A DNA stretch of 37,303 nt from Micromonospora gifhornensis (GTDB taxonomy: Bacteria > Actinomycetota > Actinomycetes > Mycobacteriales > Micromonosporaceae). The notes beneath the pieces are model-generated. The model saw nothing but the letters and a program-made list of their open reading frames with translations. It ran no database searches and was not told where the DNA came from. Positions 15,294 to 23,079 of the stretch are shown here, piece by piece. Position 1 is the stretch's first letter. The number at the start of each line of letters is the position of its first letter. A program made the translations under genes and the position numbers. The stretch lies in assembly GCF_016863515.1 (NCBI RefSeq), contig NZ_BOPA01000053.1:1-37303 (forward strand), in the 5' to 3' direction.

Positions 15294-16072
15294 CGGGGTG
15301 GCTGCGGCGGAAGGGTGCCGAGTAGGGGGCGTTTGGCGGTCAGGGTGTCGCCGGACGAGCGGCCGGTGATCCGGCGCTTGATCCAGGGGGCCAGGTACTG
15401 TCCGGCCCAGCGCAGGTCGGCCGCGCGGGCGGACAACCAGGGTGTCGGTTCGGGGTGCGGCGGTACGAGCAGCCACTGTTCGTCGCAGCCGACGCCGAGG
15501 GCGGCGAGCACCTGGCCGGCGGCCCGGCGGTGACCGGCCGGAGACAGGTGCAGCCGGTCGGTGCTCCACAGCGTCGGGTTCAGGTAGGTGTCGTCGGCGT
15601 ACAGGTCGACCACTATCGCGCCGTGCCGCTCGGCGGTCTCGCCGACCGCACGGTTGACCACGGCGAGCCGGGGCCCGATGAGTCCCTTTCCGGGCAGCCG
15701 GGGCGTCACGTCGGCGAACCGGAACAGCACCACGTCGGCCCCGTCCGCGCGCAGCCGACCCACCACCTTGTCGAAGCGGTCGGCCAGGGCATCCGGGTCG
15801 AAGGTACGACGCAACACGTCGTTGCCCCCGGCGGCGAAGCTGATCAGGTCGGGCTTCATCGCCAACGCCATGGGCACCTGCTCGGCAACCACGCTCGCGA
15901 ACGTCCGCCCCCGGATGGCGAGGTTGGCGTACTGGAAATCGGGGCCGGCTTCGGCGGCGAGCCGGGTGGCGACCAGATCAGCCCAGCCCCGGAAGCTGCC
16001 GTCCGGATACGGATCGTCCAGACCTTCGGTGAAGCTGTCCCCGACCGCGACGTAACTACGCCAGCGCACCAC
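15290..16072 (-). CDS. SGNH/GDSL hydrolase
   Basis: The 260-residue product is an SGNH-type esterase or lipase. Block I is AVGDSFTEG with nucleophile Ser13, block II is the Gly in NLAIRGRT, block III is GGNDV, and block V is DRLHLSPAGH with the Asp and His of the triad. There is no signal peptide, so it is probably cytoplasmic. The first of two adjacent GTG codons (16072) lies 5 nt after AAAGGAG. A Micromonospora-type repeat starts 21 nt upstream of the start. The substrate is unknown. Confidence 0.9.
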   Translation of the reverse strand: MVRWRSYVAVGDSFTEGLDDPYPDGSFRGWADLVATRLAAEAGPDFQYANLAIRGRTFASVVAEQVPMALAMKPDLISFAAGGNDVLRRTFDPDALADRFDKVVGRLRADGADVVLFRFADVTPRLPGKGLIGPRLAVVNRAVGETAERHGAIVVDLYADDTYLNPTLWSTDRLHLSPAGHRRAAGQVLAALGVGCDEQWLLVPPHPEPTPWLSARAADLRWAGQYLAPWIKRRITGRSSGDTLTAKRPLLGTLPPQPPR

Positions 16073-16093
16073 TGCTGCTCCTTTGGCGGAGTA

Positions 16094-16145
16094 AGGAAGG
16101 GCCCCTTGTTAACGCCTGCGGTATAGGAAGGGCCCCTGCTTAACG
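16094..16145 (+). repeat. GGGCCC/GTTAAC intergenic repeat, copy 1
   Basis: Two 21-nt direct units (16094-16114 and 16125-16145) match at 19 positions; each starts AGGAAGGGCCCC and ends TTAACG. They are joined by a 10-nt spacer, CCTGCGGTAT. An inverted copy occurs at 18758-18808. I recall this element as widespread in Micromonospora intergenic DNA. Confidence 0.8.
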
Positions 16146-16228
16146 TCGGAGAGTCTGGCATCAGGCAGGCGTCCCCGGCTGCCCCTGAGGCCGGATCGTG
16201 GCGGAGGTCATCGGCTGCCCAATTCGAG

Positions 16229-16234
16229 TACGCT
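16229..16234 (+). promoter_or_regulatory. -10 box of the SUMF-domain gene
   Basis: TACGCT is 8 nt before the GTG at 16243, suggesting a leaderless or near-leaderless mRNA and supporting that start over the ATG codons at 16198 and 16261. Confidence 0.45.
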
Positions 16235-16242
16235 CGCTGTTC

Positions 16243-16899
16243 GTGACGGCGGAGCTTGCCATGATCTCCATCGCGGCCGGGCAGGTGACGCTGTCAGACC
16301 GGCGTACCGAGCGGCGTTGGTCGGTACGACTCCAGCCGTACGACATCGCTGCGATCCCCGTCACCCAGGAGCAGTACGCGCAGGTCACCGGCGAGCGCCC
16401 CAGCGCGGCAACCGGCGATCGGCTTCCCGTCGAGAGCGTCTCCTGGTGGGATTCGGTCCGTTTCTGCAACGCGCTGTCCCAGCGGGAGGGCCTGACACCG
16501 GCGTACCGGCTCGACGGCGACCAGGTCGACTGGAACGTCGACGCCGACGGGTACCGGCTGCCGACCGAGGCCGAGTGGGAGTACGCCTGCCGCGCCGGCA
16601 CGACCGGCCCTCGTTACGGGCCGTTGGACGAGATCGCCTGGTATCGCGGCAACTCCGCCGAGCGGGTCCACGAGGTTGGTGGCAAGCAGCCCAACGCCTG
16701 GGGCCTGTACGACATGTTGGGCAACGTGTGGAACTGGTGCTGGGACGTCTACGACGCCGAGGTGTACGGCAGCTACCGGGTGCTGCGTGGCGGCGGTTGG
16801 TTCGACGAGCAGTGGAGCTGCCGCGCCTCGGTACGCCGTCGCAGCCATCCGACGTTTACGGTCGACGATGTCGGTTTCCGTGTCGCGCGCTCTGCATGA
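16243..16899 (+). CDS. SUMF1/formylglycine-generating-enzyme-fold protein, atypical active site
   Basis: The 218-residue product covers one SUMF domain: PVTQEQYAQVTG, PVESVSWWDSVRFCNALS, YRLPTEAEWEYACRAGT, NAWGLYDMLGNVWNWCWD and RVLRGGGWFDEQWSCRASVRR. True sulfatase-activating enzymes have a Cys pair in this last region; here only Cys193 is present and the first position is not Cys. Activity as a formylglycine-generating enzyme is therefore doubtful; no sulfatase gene is near. Relatives act as domains in other Fe(II) or copper enzymes, or as carbohydrate-binding or scaffold proteins. It lies 74 bp before LPXTG paralogue B in the same direction. Confidence 0.82.
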   Translation: MTAELAMISIAAGQVTLSDRRTERRWSVRLQPYDIAAIPVTQEQYAQVTGERPSAATGDRLPVESVSWWDSVRFCNALSQREGLTPAYRLDGDQVDWNVDADGYRLPTEAEWEYACRAGTTGPRYGPLDEIAWYRGNSAERVHEVGGKQPNAWGLYDMLGNVWNWCWDVYDAEVYGSYRVLRGGGWFDEQWSCRASVRRRSHPTFTVDDVGFRVARSA

Positions 16900-16930
16900 T
16901 CGAGGGATAGCGCCGCGAATCCAGCACGAA

Positions 16931-16936
16931 TAGTGT
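16931..16936 (+). promoter_or_regulatory. Candidate -10 of the second LPXTG gene
   Basis: TAGTGT preceded by CGAA matches the placement of TATCGT before paralogue A, 37 nt from the GTG at 16974. Confidence 0.35.
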
Positions 16937-16973
16937 CTCCAGCCACGCTGTCCGCTACCCGAAGGGTCCTGCT

Positions 16974-18188
16974 GTGGCCTCTGATCGTCGTCGATGGCTG
17001 TTGCGAGCAGCTGCCGCCACACTGCTCCTCCTTACCGGGCTGGCTGTTCCCGCGAGTCCCGCCTCGGCGGTCGAGCCAGACGCGAAATTCACCTTCGATC
17101 TGTCCAGCACGACGGTCTCGCTGGGAACCTTGAAAAAGAAGATCTCCCTCAGGATGACCAACCTGACCGATGAAGCACCGAATGTGATCTCCTTCTCTGT
17201 CGGCGGCTTCGGGCCAGAGTGGTACTTCCCCGACGTGAGAGGCCTCATGGCCACCGTGGAGTGGGCGGGTGGAACCGGCGAATGCGACGGTGACTGGGGA
17301 GCTTGGGGGTGCCATATCTATTTGGGCGAATACCCCCACTTCGTTCCGGCCCCCGGCGGAACCGTGGAGATTCCGCTCCTCATCACCGTCAGCACAAATA
17401 CCAAGGAGCCCTTCGAAGGAGAGTTCGGTGTCTCGGCCGGCATGTCCTGGACTGAGAACAACCCTGCCGAAATCAGCAAGCGGTTCACATTCAACGTGGT
17501 CGACAGCCCCGAAGCCGACCTGTCGGTGATCGCGTGGGACGTGGACCAGTCGGTGCCCATCCATGCAGGCCCGATCGGACCCGATCCTCATGGGCCGTTG
17601 AACCCGGGAGAGGCGGGCGGGTTGCAGTACCTGGTCGCCAACCACGGCCGGAAGGCGGTCAGCGGCCTCAAGGTCACGATCCGCCTGCCCAAGGGCGTTA
17701 CGTTCATCTACCAGGACGAATCGTGTGTGATCGACAGCGACGGACGGACGGCGGTCTGCACCTACGACAGGCTCGCGCTCGTACCCCCGGAGGAGGAGAA
17801 CCACAATGAGCAACGCTACTCAGCTGTCGAGTTGACCATGGTGATTGAGGTGCCGGCCGACACCAGGGCACCTGTCACGTTGAAAGATGGCCTGGTCCAG
17901 GTCGAGGGTTTGACCGAGCGGGCGGACGCCCGCTCCGCTGCCAAGCGGACCCGACTGCCGGCGAACGCCGTTGCCGTACCGGCAGCCGATGTGGATGTCA
18001 GCGACAACCAGGACGGTTTCGCCGTCGTGGTCGCCGCATTCCCCAAGGACGATGGCGGGGGTGGAGGTGGTCTGCCGGTCACCGGTCCGCGGGCCGGGCT
18101 GATCACCGGCGCCGGTCTCGCCATGCTGGCGGTTGGCGGCATCCTGCTGCTCCTGGCCCGACGCCGCACCCGACTGCCGCACGCATAG
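16974..18188 (+). CDS. LPXTG-anchored surface protein, paralogue B
   Basis: The 404-residue product is a paralogue of the protein at 14019. It has a signal peptide (RRRWLLRAAAATLLLLTGLAVPASPASA), the same Ig-like layout, four conserved Cys (GECDGDWGAWGC, SCVIDSDGRTAVC) and LPVTG (367-371) with a hydrophobic segment and ARRRTR. The 28-residue stretch starting LPANAVAVPAADVD is identical to paralogue A at 26 positions, whereas the N-terminal half has diverged. The GTG has GAAGGG 7 nt upstream. The last 30 nt, including the stop, are duplicated just downstream. Function unknown. Confidence 0.85.
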   Translation: MASDRRRWLLRAAAATLLLLTGLAVPASPASAVEPDAKFTFDLSSTTVSLGTLKKKISLRMTNLTDEAPNVISFSVGGFGPEWYFPDVRGLMATVEWAGGTGECDGDWGAWGCHIYLGEYPHFVPAPGGTVEIPLLITVSTNTKEPFEGEFGVSAGMSWTENNPAEISKRFTFNVVDSPEADLSVIAWDVDQSVPIHAGPIGPDPHGPLNPGEAGGLQYLVANHGRKAVSGLKVTIRLPKGVTFIYQDESCVIDSDGRTAVCTYDRLALVPPEEENHNEQRYSAVELTMVIEVPADTRAPVTLKDGLVQVEGLTERADARSAAKRTRLPANAVAVPAADVDVSDNQDGFAVVVAAFPKDDGGGGGGLPVTGPRAGLITGAGLAMLAVGGILLLLARRRTRLPHA

Positions 18189-18218
18189 CGACGCCGCACC
18201 CGACTGCCGCATGCGTAG
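18159..18218 (+). repeat. 30-nt tandem duplication of a gene 3' end including stop
   Basis: Units at 18159-18188 and 18189-18218 match at 28 of 30 positions. Each encodes RRRTRLPHA plus TAG in the same frame, and a partial third unit starts at 18219. Readthrough of the first stop would add the same nine residues. Confidence 0.85.
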
Positions 18219-18235
18219 CGACGCAGCATCACGTT

Positions 18236-18272
18236 GTCACCCGGTGGCTCCGACCAGGGACCACCGGGTGAC
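18236..18272. terminator. Bidirectional terminator after LPXTG B
   Basis: GTCACCCGGTGG (18236-18247) pairs perfectly with CCACCGGGTGAC (18261-18272) around a 13-nt loop, between two convergent genes. Confidence 0.7.
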
Positions 18273-18284
18273 GACGTCTGGCGA

Positions 18285-18737
18285 TCACTGCCCGCGGCGG
18301 GCCAGGGGCCAGGCGATCAGGCCGCTCACCGCGCCGACCAGGACGCCGGTGAAGACGCTGCTGATGGTCGCGAAGACCCGGATGATGACTTCCTGCGTGC
18401 CGGGGGCGAGATCGCTGAGATTGCCGCCGAGAGTCGGCGGCGTGTCGAACGCAGCGTCCCAGAGCACCTGGTGGGTCAGTGCCAACAGCACGCCGTAGAT
18501 CAGGCCGAGGACGAGCAGGGTGAGGAAGGGGTTGGGCACCCGCCGCACCACCGCGGTCACAATCCAGACCATCGGCGGTACGACCACCAGCAGCAAGTTG
18601 ACGAAGGTGCCCTCGTGCACCAACCCCAGATCGTGCAGCGCCACCCGAGGCAGCCCGAGCAGCGCGAGCCCGAGCAGGGCGGGCCACGGAAGCCCGAGTG
18701 CCGTCCGACGCTGCGGAACAGGCTGTGCGGTGCTCAT
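18285..18737 (-). CDS. Small conserved-type membrane protein
   Basis: The 150-residue product has four predicted membrane segments: PALLGLALLGLPRVAL, FVNLLLVVVPPMVWIVTAVV, FLTLLVLGLIYGVLLALTH and the C-terminal VFATISSVFTGVLVGAVSGLIAWPL. I do not recognise a named family. The ATG at 18737 has GGGAG about 9 nt upstream. An inverted copy of the GGGCCC/GTTAAC repeat lies 20 nt upstream of the start. Confidence 0.78.
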   Translation of the reverse strand: MSTAQPVPQRRTALGLPWPALLGLALLGLPRVALHDLGLVHEGTFVNLLLVVVPPMVWIVTAVVRRVPNPFLTLLVLGLIYGVLLALTHQVLWDAAFDTPPTLGGNLSDLAPGTQEVIIRVFATISSVFTGVLVGAVSGLIAWPLARRGQ

Positions 18738-18757
18738 GGCGGCAACTCCCTCGCGTT

Positions 18758-18808
18758 GTTAATAGGGGGCCCTTCCTCTACACGAGGCGTTAACAAGGTG
18801 CCCTTCCT
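18758..18808 (-). repeat. GGGCCC/GTTAAC intergenic repeat, copy 2 (inverted)
   Basis: On the minus strand, units 18788-18808 and 18758-18777 reproduce the AGGAAGGGC...TTAAC pattern of the element at 16094-16145, with the same roughly 10-nt spacing. Confidence 0.78.
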
Positions 18809-18902
18809 TTCAAGCGTGGCGGGGGTGGGGGTGGGGTGGGTACGTCGGTGGGCGACTGTTCGGGTCGCCTTCTGACGACCCCAACGTGCCTGCTCAGCGC
18901 CG

Positions 18903-18908
18903 TACGCT
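18903..18908 (+). promoter_or_regulatory. -10 box of the two-component operon
   Basis: TACGCT lies 6 nt before the GTG at 18915, with no Shine-Dalgarno sequence between. A G-rich tract at 18821-18840 lies upstream. Confidence 0.5.
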
Positions 18909-18914
18909 GAGTTC

Positions 18915-20084
18915 GTGGCCGGTCTTGCGAGGGAGCAGGCGTTCCGCCCCTGGGTCGTCGACGTGCTGCTCGGGGTGGGTGTCACCGCCATCGTCTCGAT
19001 CGTGATCAGCGCCAACGAGGGTGGCCGGCACGGGCCGGAGCGGGTCGCGTACCTGTGGGCCTTCGGTCTCGGGGCGCTGATGCTGGCCCGTCGCCGCTAC
19101 CCGGTGCTGGTGCTCGCCGTGACGGTGCTGGGCCTGTTCGCCTACTACGCCGTCGGCTACCCGGCGATCGGGTTGGCCGTGCCGGTCGCCGCCGCCCTCT
19201 TCTCCGCCGCCGAGTACGGGCGGCTCGCCGCCGCCGTCAGCGCCGCCGTGGTGGTCACCGTGGTCTCGGTGGTCTTCCGGCTCGCCGAAGGGCAGGACTT
19301 CGCCTTCGTGGTCGGCTACGAGTTGGCCGGGCACGTCCTGTTGATGGGGGCGGCGATCGCTCTCGGCGACAGCGTGCGGTCCCGGCGGGCGGCGCAGGCG
19401 GACGCCCGTCGGATCGCCGAACTGACCGCCGCGCGTTACCAACAGGAGGCGCAGACCCGCATTCAGCACGAACGGATGGCCGTCGCCCGGGACCTGCACG
19501 ACTCTCTCGGGCACACCGTGTCGGTGATCGCCCTGCACGCCGACGTCGCACGGGAGGCGTTGGGCCGCGACGAGGATGCCGCCCGCTCGGCGCTGGAGTT
19601 GATCCGGTCGGCGGCCGGCCGCAGCATGGTCGACCTGCGGCGTACGGTGACGCTGCTGCGCTCGCCGGACGACCGGCCTCGCACGGTCGTCTCGCTGGCC
19701 AACCTCGACGCGGTCACCCAGGCGGCCGGCGCCGCCGGCTTCGACGTCGACGTCCGGGTCGACCTCGACACGCCCGTCCCCGGTCCGGTCGAGGCCGCCG
19801 CGTTCCGGATCGTGCAGGAGGCGATCACCAACGTGGTACGGCACTCCGCCGGCAGCCGGGTCGAGATCCGGGTACGCCAGGACGAGGACCGTCTGATCCT
19901 GTCGGTCATCGACAGCGGCACCGACGCGGAAGCACCGAAGGCAGGCACCGGACAGCCAGGCATCGGGCACGGCATCGCCGGGATGCGGGAGCGGGCCGAG
20001 AGCCTGGGCGGTCGACTCACCGCCAACCCGGTGCCGGGCGGTTTCGCCGTTCACGCCGAACTTCCGCTGGTCGGGCCGGCATGA
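18915..20084 (+). CDS. Sensor histidine kinase, NarL/DesK-type
   Basis: The 389-residue product has five or six membrane segments in residues 15-155, a linker helix, a HisKA_3 dimerisation domain with phospho-acceptor His195 in RDLHDSLGHTVSV, and a HATPase domain with the N box EAITNVVRHS and G box GIGHGIAGMRERAESLGG. The sensor has no large extracellular loop, so it probably detects a membrane or intramembrane cue. The gene overlaps its response regulator by ATGA, so the two are translationally coupled. Confidence 0.92.
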   Translation: MAGLAREQAFRPWVVDVLLGVGVTAIVSIVISANEGGRHGPERVAYLWAFGLGALMLARRRYPVLVLAVTVLGLFAYYAVGYPAIGLAVPVAAALFSAAEYGRLAAAVSAAVVVTVVSVVFRLAEGQDFAFVVGYELAGHVLLMGAAIALGDSVRSRRAAQADARRIAELTAARYQQEAQTRIQHERMAVARDLHDSLGHTVSVIALHADVAREALGRDEDAARSALELIRSAAGRSMVDLRRTVTLLRSPDDRPRTVVSLANLDAVTQAAGAAGFDVDVRVDLDTPVPGPVEAAAFRIVQEAITNVVRHSAGSRVEIRVRQDEDRLILSVIDSGTDAEAPKAGTGQPGIGHGIAGMRERAESLGGRLTANPVPGGFAVHAELPLVGPA

Positions 20085-20746
20085 CCAGCGTGCTGATCGT
20101 CGACGACCAGGATCTCGTCCGGGCCGGCATCCGTACCCTGCTGTCGGCCGATCCGCAGATCGACGTGGTCGGGGAGGCTGCCGACGGGCGGTCCGGGCTC
20201 CGGCTCGCCCGCCAGCTTCGGCCGGATGTCGTACTCATGGACATCCGGATGCCGGTGCTGGACGGCCTGGCCGCGACCGCCGCGATCCGGGCCGACGCCG
20301 GGCTGGCCGCGACCCGGGTGCTGATCCTCACCACATTCGACGACGACGAGGACATCATCGAGGCGGTGAGCCTCGGCGCCGCCGGCTACCTGCTGAAGGA
20401 CACCCCCTCGGATGAGTTGCGCCGGGCGGTGCTGACCACGGCGGCGGGCGGGAACCTGTTGTCGCCCACGGTCACCCGCCGGGTGATGGAACGGCTCGCC
20501 GCCGCACCCCGCCCGGCCCGTCCCGATCCCCGGCTGGCCGTACTGACCGAGCGGGAGCGGGCCGTGCTGGCCCGGGTCGGGTTGGGCGAGACGAACGACG
20601 AGATCGGCCGGGCGCTGTTCATCAGTCCCGCGACCGCGCGCACCTACGTGAGTCGACTGCTGGCCAAGCTGAACGCCCGGGACCGTACGGCGCTGGCGGT
20701 GATCGCGCACCGGGCCGGGTTGAGCGAGCCACCGAACGACCGCTGA
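20081..20746 (+). CDS. NarL/LuxR family response regulator
   Basis: The 221-residue product has a receiver domain with Asp8/Asp9, phospho-acceptor Asp54 in LMDIRMP, Thr84 region and Lys106 in YLLKD, and a GerE-type HTH (LTERERAVLARVGLGETNDEIGRALFISPATARTYVSRLLAKL). Its ATG overlaps the kinase stop codon, so it is the kinase's cognate regulator. Targets are not evident; the neighbouring proS gene appears to have its own promoter. Confidence 0.93.
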   Translation: MTSVLIVDDQDLVRAGIRTLLSADPQIDVVGEAADGRSGLRLARQLRPDVVLMDIRMPVLDGLAATAAIRADAGLAATRVLILTTFDDDEDIIEAVSLGAAGYLLKDTPSDELRRAVLTTAAGGNLLSPTVTRRVMERLAAAPRPARPDPRLAVLTERERAVLARVGLGETNDEIGRALFISPATARTYVSRLLAKLNARDRTALAVIAHRAGLSEPPNDR

Positions 20747-20782
20747 TGCGCAATGCGTTCGCCGACACCGGCCCTGCGGTCG

Positions 20783-20788
20783 TACCCT
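20783..20788 (+). promoter_or_regulatory. -10 box of proS
   Basis: TACCCT lies 6 nt before the ATG at 20795, which supports this start over the upstream in-frame ATG at 20753. Confidence 0.5.
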
Positions 20789-20794
20789 GCGGCA

Positions 20795-22546
20795 ATGCTG
20801 TTGCGGATGTCCACCACGCTGCTCCGGACCCTGCGCGACGACCCGGCCGACGCGGAGGTGCCGAGTCATCGGCTGCTGCTGCGCGCCGGCTACCTGCGGC
20901 GGGCCGCGCCGGGCGGCTACACCTGGCTGCCACTGGGCAAGCTGGTCCTGGACCGGGTCAGCGAGATCGTGCGGGCCGAGATGGCCGAGATCGGTGGCCA
21001 GGAGGTGCACTTCCCGGCGCTGCTGCCGGCCGAGCCGTACCGCACCAGCGGGCGGTGGACGGAGTACGGCGACGACATCTTCACCCTGGCCGACCGGCGC
21101 GGTGCCGAGCACCTGCTCGCGCCGACCCACGAGGAGATGGCCGCGTTGCTGGTGAAGGACCTGTTCACCTCGTACCGGGATCTTCCGGTGACGCTGTTCC
21201 AGATCCAGACCAAGTTCCGCGACGAGGCCCGTCCCCGCGCCGGTCTGCTGCGTGGGCGCGAGTTCCTGATGAAGGACGCGTACTCCTTCGACCTGGACGA
21301 CGAGGGCCTGCGGGCGGCGTACGGCCGGCACCGCGCGGCGTACCAGAAGATCTTCGACCGACTCGGCCTGGACTACACCGTGGTGCACGCCGTGTCGGGG
21401 GCGATGGGCGGTTCCGCGTCGGAGGAGTTCCTGGCCACCGCAGCGGTCGGGGAGGACACCTACGTCGGCTGCACCGACTGTGACCATGCGGCCAACACCG
21501 AGGCGGTCACCACGCCCGTGCCACCGGCCGGCGATCCGCTTCGGCAACCGGCCGTCGAGGTGCACGACACCCCGGAGACGCCGACGATCGCCAGTCTGGT
21601 CGCTCTGGCCAACGAGCGGGCGCTCGCCGGTCGGACCGACTGGACGGCCGCCGACACCCTGAAGAACGTGGTGCTGACCGTACGCCGCCCGGGTGTCGAG
21701 GAGACCGAACTGCTTGTCGTCGGGGTGCCCGGCGACCGGGAGGTGGACCTGAAGCGGCTGGCCGCCGCGCTGTCACCGGCCACCGTGGACATCTTCGACG
21801 GCTGGGACGCCCATCCGGAACTTGTCCGCGGCTACATCGGGCCGCAGGTGCTCGACAAGCTCGGTCTCCGTTACCTGGTCGATCCCCGGGTCGTGGCGGG
21901 GACGGCCTGGCTGACCGGTGCCAACGAACCGGGCCGGCACGCCACGAACGTGGTGTGCGGTCGGGACTTCACCCCCGACGGCACGGTCGAGGCCGCCGAG
22001 GTGCGTCCCGGCGACCCCTGCCCGGCCTGTGCGCAGGGCCGGCTGACGATGCGCCGGGGCATCGAGATCGGGCACATCTTCCAACTCGGCCGCCGCTACA
22101 CCGATGCCTTCGCCGTCGACGTGCTCGGCCCGCAGGGCAAGCCGGTGCGACTCACCATGGGCTGCTACGGCATCGGGGTGTCCCGGGCGGTGGCGGCCAT
22201 CGCCGAACAGCACCACGACGAGCGGGGACTGGTCTGGCCGACGTCTGTCGCGCCGTGCGACGTACACCTGGTGGCTGCGGGCAAGGGCCCGCAGCTCGAC
22301 GCGGCCGTGGACCTCGGCGCGCAGCTGTCCGCGGCCGGCCTGCGGGTGCTCGTGGACGACCGGGTCGGCGTCTCGGCCGGGGTGAAGTTCACCGACGCCG
22401 AGCTGATCGGCATCCCGCGCACCGTCGTGGTCGGCCGCCGTCTCGCCGACGGGTACGTCGAACTGCGTGATCGGGCCACCGGCGAGCGCGTCGAACTGCC
22501 GGTGCCTGACCTGCTCGCCCAGCTGACGCCTGCGACGCAGCGGTGA
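20795..22546 (+). CDS. proS: Proline-tRNA ligase
   Basis: The 583-residue class II aminoacyl-tRNA synthetase charges tRNA-Pro. Motif 1 (PLGKLVLDRVSEIVRAEMAEIGGQEVHFPAL), motif 2 (FRDEARPRAGLLRGREFLMKDAYSFD) and motif 3 (GCYGIGVSRAVAA) are all present. Between motifs 2 and 3 lies the bacterial-type editing insertion (about residues 225-385). The anticodon-binding domain is at the C-terminus (VAPCDVHLVAAG onward). The start MLLRMSTTLLRTLRDDPADAEVPSH matches the family and has a -10 box 6 nt upstream. A YbaK-type deacylase gene is 1.7 kb downstream on the other strand. Confidence 0.96.
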   Translation: MLLRMSTTLLRTLRDDPADAEVPSHRLLLRAGYLRRAAPGGYTWLPLGKLVLDRVSEIVRAEMAEIGGQEVHFPALLPAEPYRTSGRWTEYGDDIFTLADRRGAEHLLAPTHEEMAALLVKDLFTSYRDLPVTLFQIQTKFRDEARPRAGLLRGREFLMKDAYSFDLDDEGLRAAYGRHRAAYQKIFDRLGLDYTVVHAVSGAMGGSASEEFLATAAVGEDTYVGCTDCDHAANTEAVTTPVPPAGDPLRQPAVEVHDTPETPTIASLVALANERALAGRTDWTAADTLKNVVLTVRRPGVEETELLVVGVPGDREVDLKRLAAALSPATVDIFDGWDAHPELVRGYIGPQVLDKLGLRYLVDPRVVAGTAWLTGANEPGRHATNVVCGRDFTPDGTVEAAEVRPGDPCPACAQGRLTMRRGIEIGHIFQLGRRYTDAFAVDVLGPQGKPVRLTMGCYGIGVSRAVAAIAEQHHDERGLVWPTSVAPCDVHLVAAGKGPQLDAAVDLGAQLSAAGLRVLVDDRVGVSAGVKFTDAELIGIPRTVVVGRRLADGYVELRDRATGERVELPVPDLLAQLTPATQR

Positions 22547-22627
22547 GCCTTGCGCCGAATGGGGTGTAGTCGCCGGAGAACGGGGTACCGCATTCCGATC
22601 GGCCGAAAACGTTGCATGGAGGCTCTC

Positions 22628-23053
22628 ATGTCCGACTACCGCGTCGCCGACGTGATGACCCGACAGGTCATCTACCTGCCGGCGGAGACCACCCTCGACG
22701 AGGCGGCCCGGGTGATGAAGGAGGCCGACATCGGTGACGTCGTCGTCACCGAAGGCGCCACCCTCGCCGGTCTGCTCACCGACCGCGACATCGTGGTCCG
22801 GGCGGTCGCCGCCAACAGCGACCCCACCAGTACGACGATCGGCTCGATCACCACCCGCGAGGTGGTGATGATCGAGCAGAACTGCTCCCCCGGTGACGCG
22901 GCGGCGCTGATGCGCGAACGGGGCGTACGCCGGGTGCTGGTCTGCGACGCCGAACGCAAGCTGGTCGGCATCGTCTCCCTCGGTGACCTGGCCGTGCAGT
23001 TCGACCCGCAGTCCGCCCTCGGGCAGATCAGCGAGCAAGCCCCGACGCTGTGA
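22628..23053 (+). CDS. CBS domain pair protein
   Basis: The 141-residue product consists of two CBS motifs (about residues 7-60 and 72-128), with the typical VADVMTRQVIYLPAETTLDEAARVM, LAGLLTDRDIVVRAVA and RRVLVCDAERKLVGIVSLGDLA strings. Such Bateman modules usually bind adenosine nucleotides. The ATG at 22628 is preferred because GGAGG lies 5 nt upstream; an ATG at 22616 precedes that site. Standalone actinobacterial CBS proteins of this size are common and mostly uncharacterised. Confidence 0.9.
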   Translation: MSDYRVADVMTRQVIYLPAETTLDEAARVMKEADIGDVVVTEGATLAGLLTDRDIVVRAVAANSDPTSTTIGSITTREVVMIEQNCSPGDAAALMRERGVRRVLVCDAERKLVGIVSLGDLAVQFDPQSALGQISEQAPTL

Positions 23054-23067
23054 GGGTGGCACGCCGG

Positions 23068-23073
23068 TAGCCT
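23068..23073 (+). promoter_or_regulatory. -10 box of the sufE-like gene
   Basis: TAGCCT lies 6 nt before the ATG at 23080. Confidence 0.45.
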
Positions 23074-23079
23074 GGCGGG

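Noticed and set aside
16094..18808. CRISPR array
   Set aside because: The GGGCCC/GTTAAC repeats occur as pairs with 10-nt spacers and two distant inverted copies. There are no regular 30-40-nt spacers and no cas genes.
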